Shown piece by piece: positions 7,758-17,283 of a stretch of DNA of 48,161 bases. Location: contig JAPLBF010000010.1 in assembly GCA_026392825.1 (NCBI GenBank), positions 1-48,161 on the forward strand, given 5' to 3'. The stretch is from Actinomycetota bacterium (GTDB taxonomy: Bacteria; Actinomycetota; Actinomycetes; Nanopelagicales; Nanopelagicaceae). Below the pieces are notes generated by a model, which worked only from the letters and a program-made list of their open reading frames with translations, was not told where the DNA came from and did not search any database. The translations under genes and the position numbers were made by a program. Positions within the stretch are counted from its first letter, which is position 1. Every line of letters starts with the position of its first letter.

Positions 7758-8666
7758 ATGAATCCGCAGAAGGTGCTTCTCTATTATGGCTTCACACCCA
7801 TAAATGACCCTGTTGCGGTTCAACTCTGGCAGAAACATCTTTGCGAAACCTTAAATCTAAAGGGACGAATTTTGATTTCCCCAACTGGAATTAATGGCAC
7901 TGTCGGTGGCGATATCGATGATCTTCGCAAATATGTAAAGAACACTAAGAAGTACCCAGGCTTTAAGAAGATTGCCTTTAAGTGGTCGCAAGGTACTGGT
8001 GATGAATTTCCAAGACTATATGTTGCGGTTAAAAAAGAGCTCGTGGCATTTGATAACCCAGATGAAATCAAAGTCAATGAAACAGGTGTTATAGGCGGCG
8101 GAACACACCTGCGCCCCGAGCAAGTTCACGAATTAGTTGAAGCGCGTGGTGACGAGGTTGTCTTCTTTGATGGCCGTAATCAAAGTGAAGCCAAGATCGG
8201 CAAGTTTAAAAATGCGATCGTGCCTGATGTAGATACTTCACGTGATTTTGTACGCGAGATTGAAAGCGGCAAATACGATCACTTGAAAGAGAAGCCAGTT
8301 GTTACTTACTGCACCGGCGGAATTCGCTGCGAAATCTTGTCAGTCGTGATGAAGAACCGTGGCTTTAAAGAGGTTTATCAAATGGATGGCGGCATCGTTA
8401 AATATGGCGAGAAGTTTGGTGATGACGGTCTTTGGGAAGGCTCGCTCTATACCTTTGATTCTCGTATGGCGATCGATTTCTCAACTAAGACGAAGGTCAT
8501 TGGTGAGTGCGAAATCTGCCAAGCACCAAGCAAGATCTTCCGCAATTGCCGAACCAAAACCTGTCATGAGCTAATTCTGCTCTGCGACTCTTGCAACGAT
8601 CTACCCGCCAGCACTAAGTGCACGCACGATAAATCTAAAGTGCGCGATAACGAGATGGTTGGTTAA
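7758..8666 (+). CDS. trhO: tRNA uridine(34) hydroxylase TrhO (rhodanese-like)
   Basis: TrhO (formerly YceA) forms 5-hydroxyuridine at the wobble position of some tRNAs. The 302-residue protein has the family N-terminal acylphosphatase-like domain (RILISPTGINGTVGG). A rhodanese domain follows with the active-site loop YCTGGIRCE; its first cysteine is residue 185. A cysteine-rich C-terminus (CEICQAPSK...CRTKTCHELILLCDSC) could bind zinc. It is somewhat shorter than the E. coli enzyme. It lies 22 nt after pirin but appears to have its own promoter. Confidence 0.9.
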   Translation: MNPQKVLLYYGFTPINDPVAVQLWQKHLCETLNLKGRILISPTGINGTVGGDIDDLRKYVKNTKKYPGFKKIAFKWSQGTGDEFPRLYVAVKKELVAFDNPDEIKVNETGVIGGGTHLRPEQVHELVEARGDEVVFFDGRNQSEAKIGKFKNAIVPDVDTSRDFVREIESGKYDHLKEKPVVTYCTGGIRCEILSVVMKNRGFKEVYQMDGGIVKYGEKFGDDGLWEGSLYTFDSRMAIDFSTKTKVIGECEICQAPSKIFRNCRTKTCHELILLCDSCNDLPASTKCTHDKSKVRDNEMVG

Positions 8667-8706
8667 TCTCTACTTCAACTCGTTTAGAAACCTGCTTCCT
8701 GAAGCA

Positions 8707-8741
8707 TTGATGGCCCGTAGTTACTCCATTAGAATTGAACC
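8707..8741 (+). promoter_or_regulatory. leaderless promoter of the large secreted protein
   Basis: TTGATG (8707-8712) and TAGAAT (8730-8735) are 17 nt apart, and the -10 ends 6 nt before the ATG at 8742. This is the clearest full promoter of the leaderless type in the window. Confidence 0.6.
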
Positions 8742-10517
8742 ATGGGGCAAAACACCGGGATGAATTTATCCTTCGTAAACTTAAAACAATTAGGTAAGAA
8801 AGTTACAGCTTTAATAATTACCTTTGGGGTTTTGCTTAGTTGTCTTATCTTCACAAATATAGCCTCCGCCAATGAGGAGAAACTTCCATTTATATTTCCT
8901 GGTCGAGGAGATAGCCCCTCAAACGCGATTCTTTTTTCCCGGCCACCGGGTGATTCGCCTGGCGCATACCCGATGAACCACGTTTATCCAGTTTGTAGTG
9001 GCGCAAACGATTTTGACTGCATTATGAACGTGGAATTTATCAACAAAGATGGAAAAAGTATCTCGGGTAAATTTCTTGAATACATTCTTGCTGCCCCTTT
9101 GGGACATGAGGGTGGCAGTTATAAAGGTACAAATTGGGAAGGCACTGGGCCTCCTTACTGGTACCCAACTAAAGAAGAAGTAATTGTGAAAGGAAACGCC
9201 AAGAAGAAGATTCCGGATGGATCACGTAGTTCAATATGGAGTTTTCCAGGTTTATCGCATAGCGGTGGAAATACGTATTTGGTGAGCGCACAGACAAATT
9301 CTGCTGTAACAAATTGGGAGTCACCAACTGCAGCTAATTCGATTGCTGATTGGCGAGATAGTAATACGCTCCTCACAATTACTCCCGTTAGAGTAGATAA
9401 TGATATTTCAGAAATCGCAACAACTTACGAAACATTTGAAAAGAGTGCAGATGGGAAAGTTTCCAATGTTTCAACTGTGAACCTGCTTACAAGGGATGGT
9501 GTAGTCAGTAGTGACAAGAAAATTTGCTTCTTAGGTTTTGAAAGTGACAAACCAAATTGCTATTCAAAAGCTGAGGATTCTGAATATCCGAGATTTAGGA
9601 TCACCCTCCGCCTTAAGCTAACAGAGGATTTTTTAACAGTTCGTCACTGGTTTATGGCTCGCGCCTCTGGAATAAAAGTAACTTCAAAAAAGGAGTCAGA
9701 ATCTTCGATAGTAACCTTTGAAGGCACAACAATAAAGGTTTCTACGGCAACTGCATTGTTGCCGCGTACGATTGAGGGATACAAAGTTTTCCTTGCCGCA
9801 ACTAATAGAGGTTACGCAGACAGTGGAGTAAATAATGCTCCTCTCGATCTTAATGATCTTTCAGGCTTCCCATCGTGGCAAAGCGTTGGAACTTCAAGTA
9901 TGGGCGAGATAGATCCCAATAGCATCGCATTTTGGTCCGCTCTTGAACCCTTCTCAACTATTCGCGTTGAAGAGAGATCACCTACGTGGTCATTTGAAAC
10001 TGCGAATATCTCGGGCAAGGATGTCGGTTGGCTCTGGCCCTGTGTTCATAGACCACACATTAGTGGCGTTGTCGCTTCAAATGCATCAATCATGCGGCCG
10101 TCACCTCCACGTTGGAATGCCGAAAATCAAACACTTGATTTTCGAATTGCATCACCACATTTAAATCAAAACGGATCAGTAGCCGAAGGCTTCTATAACC
10201 TTTCGGTCAGCCAAGAAGTGGCCAACTGTCTTTGGGGTGGCGATGTCTCGAAATCGAAAGCTGAAGTAAGCATCATCAGCGATGCCGGAGAAAAAAAGAT
10301 ATTTGTTTCCGCAACAAGTTCTAGTGATGGATATTTAAACTTTCAAGTGTCTGGATTTACGTACTCGGTAAATACGATTTCCCTGAAGTTGTTAAAGGCT
10401 GTAGCCACTCCTCCCACAAAGAATCCCATCGCACCAAAAGAGATAGTTTGTAAAAAAGGAAAGACTATTAAAAAGTTCAAAGCTGTGAAATGTCCAGCAG
10501 GCTATGTTAAAAAGTAA
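8742..10517 (+). CDS. large secreted protein with a basic Cys-containing C-terminal motif, unknown function
   Basis: The 591-residue product was not recognised by family. It has an N-terminal signal peptide: basic KQLGKK, hydrophobic VTALIITFGVLLSCLIFTNI, and an ASA-type cleavage site near residue 43. The mature part is rich in Ser, Thr, Asn and aromatic residues, consistent with an extracellular beta-rich protein. The last about 28 residues hold IVCKKGKTIKKFKAVKCPAGYVKK: two cysteines around a lysine-rich segment. From memory, similar tails occur on other secreted acI proteins, perhaps as a wall or surface attachment signal. If the next in-frame ATG (8760) is used, the lead is six residues shorter. 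Confidence 0.7.
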   Translation: MGQNTGMNLSFVNLKQLGKKVTALIITFGVLLSCLIFTNIASANEEKLPFIFPGRGDSPSNAILFSRPPGDSPGAYPMNHVYPVCSGANDFDCIMNVEFINKDGKSISGKFLEYILAAPLGHEGGSYKGTNWEGTGPPYWYPTKEEVIVKGNAKKKIPDGSRSSIWSFPGLSHSGGNTYLVSAQTNSAVTNWESPTAANSIADWRDSNTLLTITPVRVDNDISEIATTYETFEKSADGKVSNVSTVNLLTRDGVVSSDKKICFLGFESDKPNCYSKAEDSEYPRFRITLRLKLTEDFLTVRHWFMARASGIKVTSKKESESSIVTFEGTTIKVSTATALLPRTIEGYKVFLAATNRGYADSGVNNAPLDLNDLSGFPSWQSVGTSSMGEIDPNSIAFWSALEPFSTIRVEERSPTWSFETANISGKDVGWLWPCVHRPHISGVVASNASIMRPSPPRWNAENQTLDFRIASPHLNQNGSVAEGFYNLSVSQEVANCLWGGDVSKSKAEVSIISDAGEKKIFVSATSSSDGYLNFQVSGFTYSVNTISLKLLKAVATPPTKNPIAPKEIVCKKGKTIKKFKAVKCPAGYVKK

Positions 10518-10554
10518 TCGCAGTTAATCAGAAGTATTTCGGTCTGCAATTGGA

Positions 10555-11964
10555 CTAAAGCGCCTTTAGCGCACTTACTACCTTAGTAAGAGATGCCTTG
10601 GCATCACCAAAGAGCAACATTGTCTTTGGATCATAAAGAAGTTCGTTTTCGATACCGGCAAAACCTGGGCGCATTGAACGCTTTAGGAAGATCACGTTGG
10701 AAGCATTTGATACTTCCAAAATTGGCATTCCGTAAATTGGGCAACCTGGTGTGGTCTTTGCTGCTGGGTTTACGACGTCATTTGCGCCGATAACAATTGC
10801 GACATCTGTCTGGCCGAATGTTGGATTTACTTCATCCATTTCGGCTAATTGATCATAAGGAACGTTTGCTTCGGCAAGAAGAACGTTCATATGGCCAGGC
10901 ATACGACCCGCAACTGGGTGAATTCCATAGGCAACATCGATACCTTTTGAAAGCATCAAATCTGCAAGTTCGCGCACGGTGTGCTGTGCTTGCGCAACTG
11001 CAAGTCCGAAACCAGGAACGATCACAACGCGACGTGCATAGTTAAGAAGAATTGCAACGTCATCTGGTGAACCAGAACGCACTGGGCGTTCTTCGCCAGC
11101 CGCTGCAACATCTTGTGGCTTAGCGGTAAATGCGCCAAACAAAGTTCCAAAGAGTGAACGGCCCATCGCCTCTGCCATTAAGCGCGTCAAGATTGTTCCG
11201 GATGCACCAACAAGTGTTCCAGCAATAATCAAGAGCGTTGAGTTAAGTACATAACCACTTGCCGCAACTGTTAGGCCAGTAAAGGCGTTAAGTAGTGAGA
11301 TAACGATCGGCACATCTGCGCCACCAACTGGCAGAACGAACAAGATACCGAATAACAATGAGAGCGCAGCAAGGACCAAAAGCGGTGTTGTACCAAGTGC
11401 GGTGACTACCCAACCGGATACGCCAAGTACTGCAGCGAGAGTTCCTGCAATTACAAAGCGGCCGCCAGGAAATACAACTGGACGAGTAGTCATTAGCTCT
11501 TGCAGTTTCATAAAGGTAATGATCGATCCGCTGAAAGATACGCAACCAACCACAACCGTAAAGACGGTGAAGATTACTTCTGCTGTTGTTGCGTCGCTTC
11601 CCAAGTTCAAATACTCGACGATCGCAACGAGTGCAGCTGCGCCACCACCAACACCATTAAATAGTGCAACAAGTTGTGGCATCTGAGTCATCTGGACTTT
11701 TCGCGCTGCGGGTACGCCAATGATCAAACCAACTGCGATTGCACCAATAATCCACCAAAAGTTGTGGAGCGGAAGTGAATGCGCTTCTGAACCATCGCGT
11801 GGGGGAGTTACATAAAGGAAGACAACTAGCGTGGCAATTGTTGCGCCAAGTGCACCGATTAAATTTCCGCGGCGAGCAGTCTTTGGATGAGATAAACCTT
11901 TGAGAGCGAGAATGAAGCAGACACCGGCAGCGAGTCCGATTAGGTCATACAGAGTGCTGCTCAT
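10555..11964 (-). CDS. pntB: NAD(P) transhydrogenase subunit beta
   Basis: This is the membrane and NADP(H)-binding subunit of the proton-translocating transhydrogenase, which uses the proton gradient to reduce NADP+ with NADH. The 469-residue protein has about eight to nine N-terminal membrane helices, then the dIII domain with GFGLAVAQAQ (NADP-binding), VAYGIHPVAGRMPGHMNVLLAEANVPYD, IGANDVVNPAA and FLKRSMRPGFAGIEN, all hallmark segments. The start codon overlaps the stop of pntAB by 4 nt (ATGA), so the two are translationally coupled. Confidence 0.96.
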   Translation of the reverse strand: MSSTLYDLIGLAAGVCFILALKGLSHPKTARRGNLIGALGATIATLVVFLYVTPPRDGSEAHSLPLHNFWWIIGAIAVGLIIGVPAARKVQMTQMPQLVALFNGVGGGAAALVAIVEYLNLGSDATTAEVIFTVFTVVVGCVSFSGSIITFMKLQELMTTRPVVFPGGRFVIAGTLAAVLGVSGWVVTALGTTPLLVLAALSLLFGILFVLPVGGADVPIVISLLNAFTGLTVAASGYVLNSTLLIIAGTLVGASGTILTRLMAEAMGRSLFGTLFGAFTAKPQDVAAAGEERPVRSGSPDDVAILLNYARRVVIVPGFGLAVAQAQHTVRELADLMLSKGIDVAYGIHPVAGRMPGHMNVLLAEANVPYDQLAEMDEVNPTFGQTDVAIVIGANDVVNPAAKTTPGCPIYGMPILEVSNASNVIFLKRSMRPGFAGIENELLYDPKTMLLFGDAKASLTKVVSALKAL

Positions 11965-12254
11965 TGATCTGCTCCCTTCTTCTTACCCTTAAACATTTCG
12001 AGCATGCGATCGGTAACTACAAAGCCACCAACCATATTTATAGTTGCGAGAACAATTGCGGCAAGGGAAAGACCGAGCTCGAGGTTTGTTTTGCTGTGAT
12101 CGGCAACGATAATCGCGCCAACCAAAATAACGCCGTGAATTGCATTGGCACCAGACATAAGTGGTGTGTGTAGCGTTGAGGAGACTTTAGAAACAACTTC
12201 AAAACCCACAAATACTGCGAGAACGAAGATGGAGACGATCGCCATTGGTTCCAT
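11961..12254 (-). CDS. pntAB: NAD(P) transhydrogenase subunit alpha, membrane part
   Basis: The 97-residue protein is the separate membrane segment (domain II part) of the alpha subunit, as in three-gene transhydrogenases such as that of Rhodospirillum. It has three membrane helices, with the conserved FVGFEVVSKVSSTLHTPLMSGANAIHG stretch and a basic end (RMLEMFKGKKKG). Its start overlaps the stop of pntAA by one base and its stop overlaps pntB. Confidence 0.93.
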   Translation of the reverse strand: MEPMAIVSIFVLAVFVGFEVVSKVSSTLHTPLMSGANAIHGVILVGAIIVADHSKTNLELGLSLAAIVLATINMVGGFVVTDRMLEMFKGKKKGADQ

Positions 12255-13390
12255 TATTTGGCTCCTCCTGCACTTGGGTCGCGACGTTGGCCAGCATGTG
12301 TGACCGCGGAAGCGTTGATGATTTCATCTGCAAAATCGAGGTTTAGCGCAACTGGCGCACCATCTTTTGCTGGTGTTGTTAGAAGAGTAAGTAGGTTTAC
12401 AACGTTACGTGAATACAAACTTGATGCGTGGAATGGCAATTGGCTGGGCACATCTTTACCGCCCCAAATACGAACTCCGCCGGCGGTTACAACAACTTCA
12501 CCTGGCTTTGATCCTTCAACGTTGCCGCCTGTTTCAGCAGCAAGGTCAACAATTACGGTACCTGGTTCCATCGCATCAATCATCGCTTGTGTCATCAAAC
12601 GTGGTGCGGTGCGGCCCGGAACTGCTGCGGTTGTAATAACCACATGTGATTTTGCAATGTAAGGAGTTAAAAGTTCGCGTTGTTTTGCAGCGCGCTCTTC
12701 AGTCATCTCGCGTGCATAACCACCGGCACCCTCGAGTGATTCAAGTTCAAGTTCAATAAATGTGGCACCCATAGATTTAACTTCATCTGCTGAAGATGGG
12801 CGAACATCGTATGCAGAAACAACAGCGCCTAAACGTCGCGCAGTTGCGATCGCTTGCAAGCCTGCAACACCTGCGCCAAGTACTAAAACTTGTGCTGGTG
12901 TAACAGTTCCGGCTGCGGTCATCAAAAGCGGGAAGAAACGTGGTGACATTTCCGCACCGACCAGAACAGCGCGATAGCCCGCGCAAAGAGCTTGCGAAGT
13001 TAAGGCATCCATAGATTGTGCGCGCGAAATACGTGGAACAAGTTCAAGTGAGAACGCAGTTGCTTGCGCCTTAACTGCTGCCTCGATTGAATCAACCGCG
13101 GTGACAATAGAAAGGAATGAAATAGTTGCTGCACCTTTTTTCAAGGTTGCCATCTGTGTTGGCGTAAGTGGTTGTACCGAAAGCACGATATCTGCACTGG
13201 CGATTACATCGCCCTTAACAATGCTGGCTCCGGCAGCCGCGTAAGCAGCATCGGTTCCTTGCGAGTTATCACCTGCGCCAGATTCAATTACAACTTCATA
13301 ACCAAGGCGAGTTAACTTATTGATGATGTCGGGAACAAGCGCAACGCGCTTTTCGCCTTCTTTACGCTCTAATGGGACGGCTACACGCAT
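12254..13390 (-). CDS. pntAA: NAD(P) transhydrogenase subunit alpha, NAD-binding part
   Basis: The 378-residue soluble domain I binds NAD(H) and resembles alanine dehydrogenase. It opens with VAVPLERKEGEKRVALVPD. The Rossmann motif VLVLGAGVAGLQAIATARRLGA is followed by DVRPSSADEVKSMGA. The mobile loop segment YAREMTEERAAKQRELL and the TTAAVPGRTAPRL motif are also present. It is first in the pntAA-pntAB-pntB operon, 21 nt after argF on the same strand. Confidence 0.95.
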   Translation of the reverse strand: MRVAVPLERKEGEKRVALVPDIINKLTRLGYEVVIESGAGDNSQGTDAAYAAAGASIVKGDVIASADIVLSVQPLTPTQMATLKKGAATISFLSIVTAVDSIEAAVKAQATAFSLELVPRISRAQSMDALTSQALCAGYRAVLVGAEMSPRFFPLLMTAAGTVTPAQVLVLGAGVAGLQAIATARRLGAVVSAYDVRPSSADEVKSMGATFIELELESLEGAGGYAREMTEERAAKQRELLTPYIAKSHVVITTAAVPGRTAPRLMTQAMIDAMEPGTVIVDLAAETGGNVEGSKPGEVVVTAGGVRIWGGKDVPSQLPFHASSLYSRNVVNLLTLLTTPAKDGAPVALNLDFADEIINASAVTHAGQRRDPSAGGAK

Positions 13391-13402
13391 AGACGAACCT
13401 TA
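13391..13402 (-). promoter_or_regulatory. possible leaderless -10 of pntAA
   Basis: On the minus strand TAAGGT (13402-13397) is 6 nt before the ATG at 13390. TAAGG could also act as a weak ribosome binding site. Confidence 0.35.
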
Positions 13403-13411
13403 CTTGCAGAA

Positions 13412-14350
13412 TTAATTCCCTGCGAGTTCACCACGAGTGAGGTGATACAGGAGCGCTTGAATTGTTGTGCGGCGGTGATAAGCCTCGCGCCAGATTACAG
13501 ATTTCGGCCCGTCGATCACGGAAGCGGCCACTTCTTCGCCGCGATGCGCGGGCAGGCAGTGCATAAATATGGAATCACTTGTAGTTAGCGACATTAAGGC
13601 GTCAGTAATTGCAAAAGGTGCCAGCACTTTAATTTTCTCGGCGCGCTCTGACTCGGGATCTCCCATAGACATCCAGACATCTGTGTAAAGCGCGCTCGCA
13701 CCTTTCGCAGCTGCCTCTGGATCATTTGTTACTTCAATAGTTGCACCAGTCTTCTTGGCAATCGCTTGTGCCTTAGCAACAACATCTGAATTTGGTGCCC
13801 ACTTACCAGATGGTGTTGCTGCAACAACGTGTGCTCCCATAATTGCGCCCATAGTTAACCAAGCATGCGACATATTGTTGCCATCACCTAAGTAAACAAA
13901 TTTACGGCCCTTAACATCGCTACCAAAAGTTTCGCGAATTGTTAACCAGTCGGCGAGCAATTGCGTTGGATGATCATCATCAGTTAACGCATTGATTACT
14001 GGAATTGATGCGTTTGCGCCAAGTTCGTCAACATCAGATTGTGCAAATGTGCGAATGATTAAAGCATCACAGTACCCACTAATAATTTTTGCAGTATCAG
14101 CAATCGTTTCGCCACGACCTAGTTGTAACTCGTCACCTCTAATAAAAATTGGAGTTCCGCCAAGATGAGCAACTGCGGTCTCTGATGAAAGTCTGGTACG
14201 AGTTGAAGGTTTGGTCATATAAATCGCAACGCTCTTGTGCGCTAAAGCATCTTTTGAGCGCAATGGATTCTTCGCAAAGTCGGCTGCAGTATCGAGAAGC
14301 AAATCGACATCAGCGCGCGATAAATCAGCGGTGCGTAGCAAGTCCTTCAT
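13412..14350 (-). CDS. argF: ornithine carbamoyltransferase
   Basis: The enzyme transfers the carbamoyl group from carbamoyl phosphate to ornithine, giving citrulline for arginine synthesis. The 312-residue protein shows the carbamoyl-phosphate motif KPSTRTR, the ornithine-side motif MSHAW and the HCLPAHRGEE loop with the catalytic cysteine. The start is set at ATG 14350 (MKDLLRTADLS), because TAGAAT lies 6 nt upstream; a TTG two codons earlier is less likely. No other arginine gene is adjacent. Confidence 0.93.
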   Translation of the reverse strand: MKDLLRTADLSRADVDLLLDTAADFAKNPLRSKDALAHKSVAIYMTKPSTRTRLSSETAVAHLGGTPIFIRGDELQLGRGETIADTAKIISGYCDALIIRTFAQSDVDELGANASIPVINALTDDDHPTQLLADWLTIRETFGSDVKGRKFVYLGDGNNMSHAWLTMGAIMGAHVVAATPSGKWAPNSDVVAKAQAIAKKTGATIEVTNDPEAAAKGASALYTDVWMSMGDPESERAEKIKVLAPFAITDALMSLTTSDSIFMHCLPAHRGEEVAASVIDGPKSVIWREAYHRRTTIQALLYHLTRGELAGN

Positions 14351-14362
14351 CTTCAAATTCTA
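14351..14362 (-). promoter_or_regulatory. leaderless-type -10 of argF
   Basis: On the minus strand TAGAAT (14362-14357) is 6 nt before the ATG at 14350. This decides the start. It is back to back with the divergent DUF3039 promoter. Confidence 0.5.
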
Positions 14363-14373
14363 CCTGCAACCAC

Positions 14374-14386
14374 TATCCTTTCGGGT
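14374..14386 (+). promoter_or_regulatory. leaderless-type -10 of the DUF3039 gene
   Basis: TATCCT at 14374-14379 is 7 nt before the ATG at 14387. A weak -35, TTCAAA, lies 16 nt upstream. Confidence 0.45.
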
Positions 14387-14656
14387 ATGGGTATTTTCCG
14401 TAAAAACTCTCCTGATTTAGAAGGAGATACCGACCTACTTACCCGTCCGGAATTACAGGATGACGATGGTGGGCATGATCGCTTCGCTCATTATGTGAAG
14501 AAAGATAAGGTCGTCGAATCAGCCGTTACCGGCAAAGCAGTGCGAGCTTTATGTGGAAAAAAATGGATCCCATCGCGTGATCCAGAGAAATATCCAGTCT
14601 GCCCAGTATGCAAAGAAATCTATGACGGACTTAAAAATAAAACGCCTAAAAAATAA
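14387..14656 (+). CDS. DUF3039 family protein
   Basis: The 89-residue protein matches the actinobacterial DUF3039 pattern: [43 protein letters not shown]. The three cysteines (one in ALCGK, two in CPVC) suggest a small zinc site. Its function is unknown. The last 35 nt overlap the start of the following secreted GH18 gene in another frame. Confidence 0.85.
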   Translation: MGIFRKNSPDLEGDTDLLTRPELQDDDGGHDRFAHYVKKDKVVESAVTGKAVRALCGKKWIPSRDPEKYPVCPVCKEIYDGLKNKTPKK

Positions 14657-16409
14657 AAAATCGCTAATTGCATCATTGGCCTTGTTCGCCGTTTTTTTGA
14701 CTTTATTTACTGCCAACCCAGCAAGTAGCGCGAACCAGCCACGCAAAATTCTAACCGGCTGGATTCCTTACTGGTCAATTAAAACCTCGCTACCGGCTGT
14801 TGTTAACAACGCTGATCTAATCAAAGAGGTAATGCCTTTTTGGTATACCTTAAAATATAATTCGAGCGCGAAATCTGCCTTTGTTGCAGATTTGTATTCT
14901 CCTGCTAACCCAAGTGTGCCAATTGCAAATCCACTTGCAACACTTCGCGGTGCTGGTTTTCAGGTAATTCCAACGATCACAGATGGCATGGATAAATTAG
15001 TTCTCGCCAACTTATTAGCAAGTGCCGCTAATCGCACCAAAGTTGCACAGACGATTTCTGATTTTGTAGTTATGAATAACTATGACGGAATTGATTTGGA
15101 TTTTGAAGGCTTTGCATTCGTTGATGGCAATAAAACGTGGGCTAAAACTGCCCCTCTTTGGGCAGCTTTTGTTAAAGAGCTATCCGTACTTCTGCACGCA
15201 AATAAGAAATTGCTATCGGTATCTACGCCTTATAACTTTAATCCTTCCGAAAGACAGAAGGGATACACCGTCTATGCCTGGCCGCAAATTGCGCCATATA
15301 TAGATCGTTTGAGAATTATGACTTATGACTATTCAGTTGCGAAGGTTGGGCCAATCGGCCCGATTGCTTGGACTGAAAAAACAGTTGCATATGCAACCTC
15401 CATAATGCCAGCATCAAAAGTTTACGTTGGCGTTGCAGGCTTTGGCCGAGATTGGGTGACAAAAGTCGAAGGCATATGTCCGGCACCTTTCGCCAAGGCA
15501 ATTAAAGCTGGGGCTAAGGCTGCGACATTTGTAATGCGCGATGCGACATCCCTTGCGGCTAGCTACAACACAGCACCAGTATTTGATGCAAAGAATGGTG
15601 AAGCAACCTTTACATATACAAAATCATATGAAGGAACCACCGCTGCCGGTCTTTCAACAATTTGTAGCGCAACACGTACGGCGTGGTACCAAAATGCACA
15701 GAGTTTTAAAATGCGCGCCGATTTAGTTGCGAAATACAAGCTTGGTGGAATGACCGCCTGGACTCTGGGCATGGAGGAGCCTTTGGCGATGGATGCGATC
15801 CGCCAAACTGCGATAAATATTGCACCTGCAAAGGTATTGAGCACGCTTACAACTGATAAGACATCTTCACTTTATGCACGTGTAATTAATTTGAACGGAT
15901 TAATAACACTGGAGGACACGACTCCAGTGGCGGCAATTCCAGTCCGCATAGAAGGCAAGAGCGCGACTGATCCCACTTGGCGTTTACTCGGCACTGTAAC
16001 TTCAGGTGCTGATGGCAAATTTGCAGCCCCAATTTTATTTGGTAAACCAACCAGCGTTCGAATAACAACTGAAGGAACGTGGGAGCGAGCTGAATCGGTA
16101 AGTAATGAGATAGCAATTCAAATTGATCGAACAATGTCGTTAAGCGCGCCAGCAACAATGAAGAGTGGAGCGCCGTTTGCAATCTCGGGTGTAGTACGCC
16201 CAAGGAGCGCAGGTGCAACTGTCTCGTTGATGAAGTACACCGCCGGCGCTTGGAAGAGCGTTGCAACTACTACAACCGATGAACAAGGTGGCTTTACCTT
16301 CGCAATCAGTGGCGAAAAGCGTTCCATCGTGCGCTACCAAGTTCTTGTTCAAAGCGATGCAATTTGGCGGCAAGTAGCCGCCCCAGAGTTCTCTATCATT
16401 ATCCGGTGA
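14622..16409 (+). CDS. secreted glycoside hydrolase family 18 protein
   Basis: The 595-residue protein has a signal peptide (basic KIKRLKNKK, hydrophobic [16 protein letters not shown], cleavage after ASSA). A GH18 TIM barrel follows. The catalytic DxxDxDxE motif is intact in [12 protein letters not shown]155, D158, D160 and the acid E162. The architecture resembles the SleL/YaaH-type branch that acts on chitin- or peptidoglycan-like polymers. From about residue 425 two beta-rich Ig-like modules follow. The start at ATG 14622 gives a proper signal peptide but overlaps the DUF3039 gene by 35 nt. Autolysin-like wall turnover or polymer feeding are both possible. Confidence 0.85.
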   Translation: MTDLKIKRLKNKKSLIASLALFAVFLTLFTANPASSANQPRKILTGWIPYWSIKTSLPAVVNNADLIKEVMPFWYTLKYNSSAKSAFVADLYSPANPSVPIANPLATLRGAGFQVIPTITDGMDKLVLANLLASAANRTKVAQTISDFVVMNNYDGIDLDFEGFAFVDGNKTWAKTAPLWAAFVKELSVLLHANKKLLSVSTPYNFNPSERQKGYTVYAWPQIAPYIDRLRIMTYDYSVAKVGPIGPIAWTEKTVAYATSIMPASKVYVGVAGFGRDWVTKVEGICPAPFAKAIKAGAKAATFVMRDATSLAASYNTAPVFDAKNGEATFTYTKSYEGTTAAGLSTICSATRTAWYQNAQSFKMRADLVAKYKLGGMTAWTLGMEEPLAMDAIRQTAINIAPAKVLSTLTTDKTSSLYARVINLNGLITLEDTTPVAAIPVRIEGKSATDPTWRLLGTVTSGADGKFAAPILFGKPTSVRITTEGTWERAESVSNEIAIQIDRTMSLSAPATMKSGAPFAISGVVRPRSAGATVSLMKYTAGAWKSVATTTTDEQGGFTFAISGEKRSIVRYQVLVQSDAIWRQVAAPEFSIIIR

Positions 16410-16705
16410 TGGTTAAGACAGATACCAAAATCGAAGAGGAGATCCGCGCGATCTTCTCTGGCGATACACCTTGGGTAACTATTGTTTGGGATGACCCGGT
16501 CAATCTGATGACCTATGTAACATATGTATTGATGGAACTCTTCGGTTTTTCTAAAGCAAAAGCGCAAGAATTAATGATGAAAGTTCATACCGAAGGTAAA
16601 GCGGTGGTTTCAACGGGAAGTCGTGAAGAAATGGAACACGACGTTGCGCGCCTGCATGAGTATGGGCTCTGGGCAACTTTGCAGCGTGGTGATCAAGCGC
16701 TATGA
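16409..16705 (+). CDS. clpS: ATP-dependent Clp protease adaptor ClpS
   Basis: ClpS delivers N-degron substrates to ClpCP/ClpAP. The 98-residue protein has the core [19 protein letters not shown], where the N-terminal residue pocket forms, and [18 protein letters not shown]. The start is ATG 16409, overlapping the preceding stop as TGATG, which suggests translational coupling to the GH18 gene. The next gene begins 4 nt inside its end. Confidence 0.92.
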   Translation: MVKTDTKIEEEIRAIFSGDTPWVTIVWDDPVNLMTYVTYVLMELFGFSKAKAQELMMKVHTEGKAVVSTGSREEMEHDVARLHEYGLWATLQRGDQAL

Positions 16706-17256
16706 CATCAGAGGGATTTAAGCGCCACGGAAGCAATTCATATATCGCAGAATTTGCGCAGAATGAAAGAGAAATACTAATTAATCTAGCGGAGCAGATT
16801 ATTGAACTGCTGGCAGAGCGCATAGACCACGGACACGAAGATCCACTGGCTGCAATGGTCGGAATAACTTCGCACGATTCCCCACCAGAAGACGAAGTGC
16901 TTCATCGCTTACTTCCAAATGCATATCAAGATCAAGCGGACTCAGCAGAATTTCGTCGTTACACCGAATCAACTTTGCGAAATAAAAAGCAAGCACACGC
17001 AATGGCTATGCGCATGTATTTAAAGAGCGCCGAAGATGGAGTCATTGATTTAGATCACGATGGAGCAAATGCTTGGCTTGGTGCGGTTAACGATATTCGG
17101 TTGGCTCTTGGCGTTCGCCTAAATGTGCAAGAGCGCACTCAAGATGAATTAGAACTATTGGCACCGGATGATCCGTTGCGCGGTGTTTATATAGTTTATG
17201 GCTGGCTGGGCTGGCTACAAGAAGGTTTGATTGAAGCCCTAATGGATGAGAGCTAG
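16702..17256 (+). CDS. aosR: DUF2017 protein, AosR-like
   Basis: The 184-residue helical protein belongs to DUF2017. The M. tuberculosis member (Rv1332) has been described as AosR, an oxidative-stress-linked regulator of the mec-cysO-cysM genes. Visible features are an N-terminal [19 protein letters not shown], an [22 protein letters not shown] centre and a closing [16 protein letters not shown] helix. It overlaps clpS by 4 nt and is followed by mec, the same order as in mycobacteria. A regulatory role here is inferred from that order. Confidence 0.8.
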   Translation: MTSEGFKRHGSNSYIAEFAQNEREILINLAEQIIELLAERIDHGHEDPLAAMVGITSHDSPPEDEVLHRLLPNAYQDQADSAEFRRYTESTLRNKKQAHAMAMRMYLKSAEDGVIDLDHDGANAWLGAVNDIRLALGVRLNVQERTQDELELLAPDDPLRGVYIVYGWLGWLQEGLIEALMDES

Positions 17257-17283
17257 TTGGATGAGAGTTAGAATAGAACTCTT

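Noticed and set aside
16364-16408. Upstream ATG for clpS
   Set aside because: It would put 15 residues unlike ClpS inside the GH18 coding end; the TGATG overlap start at 16409 fits the family length.
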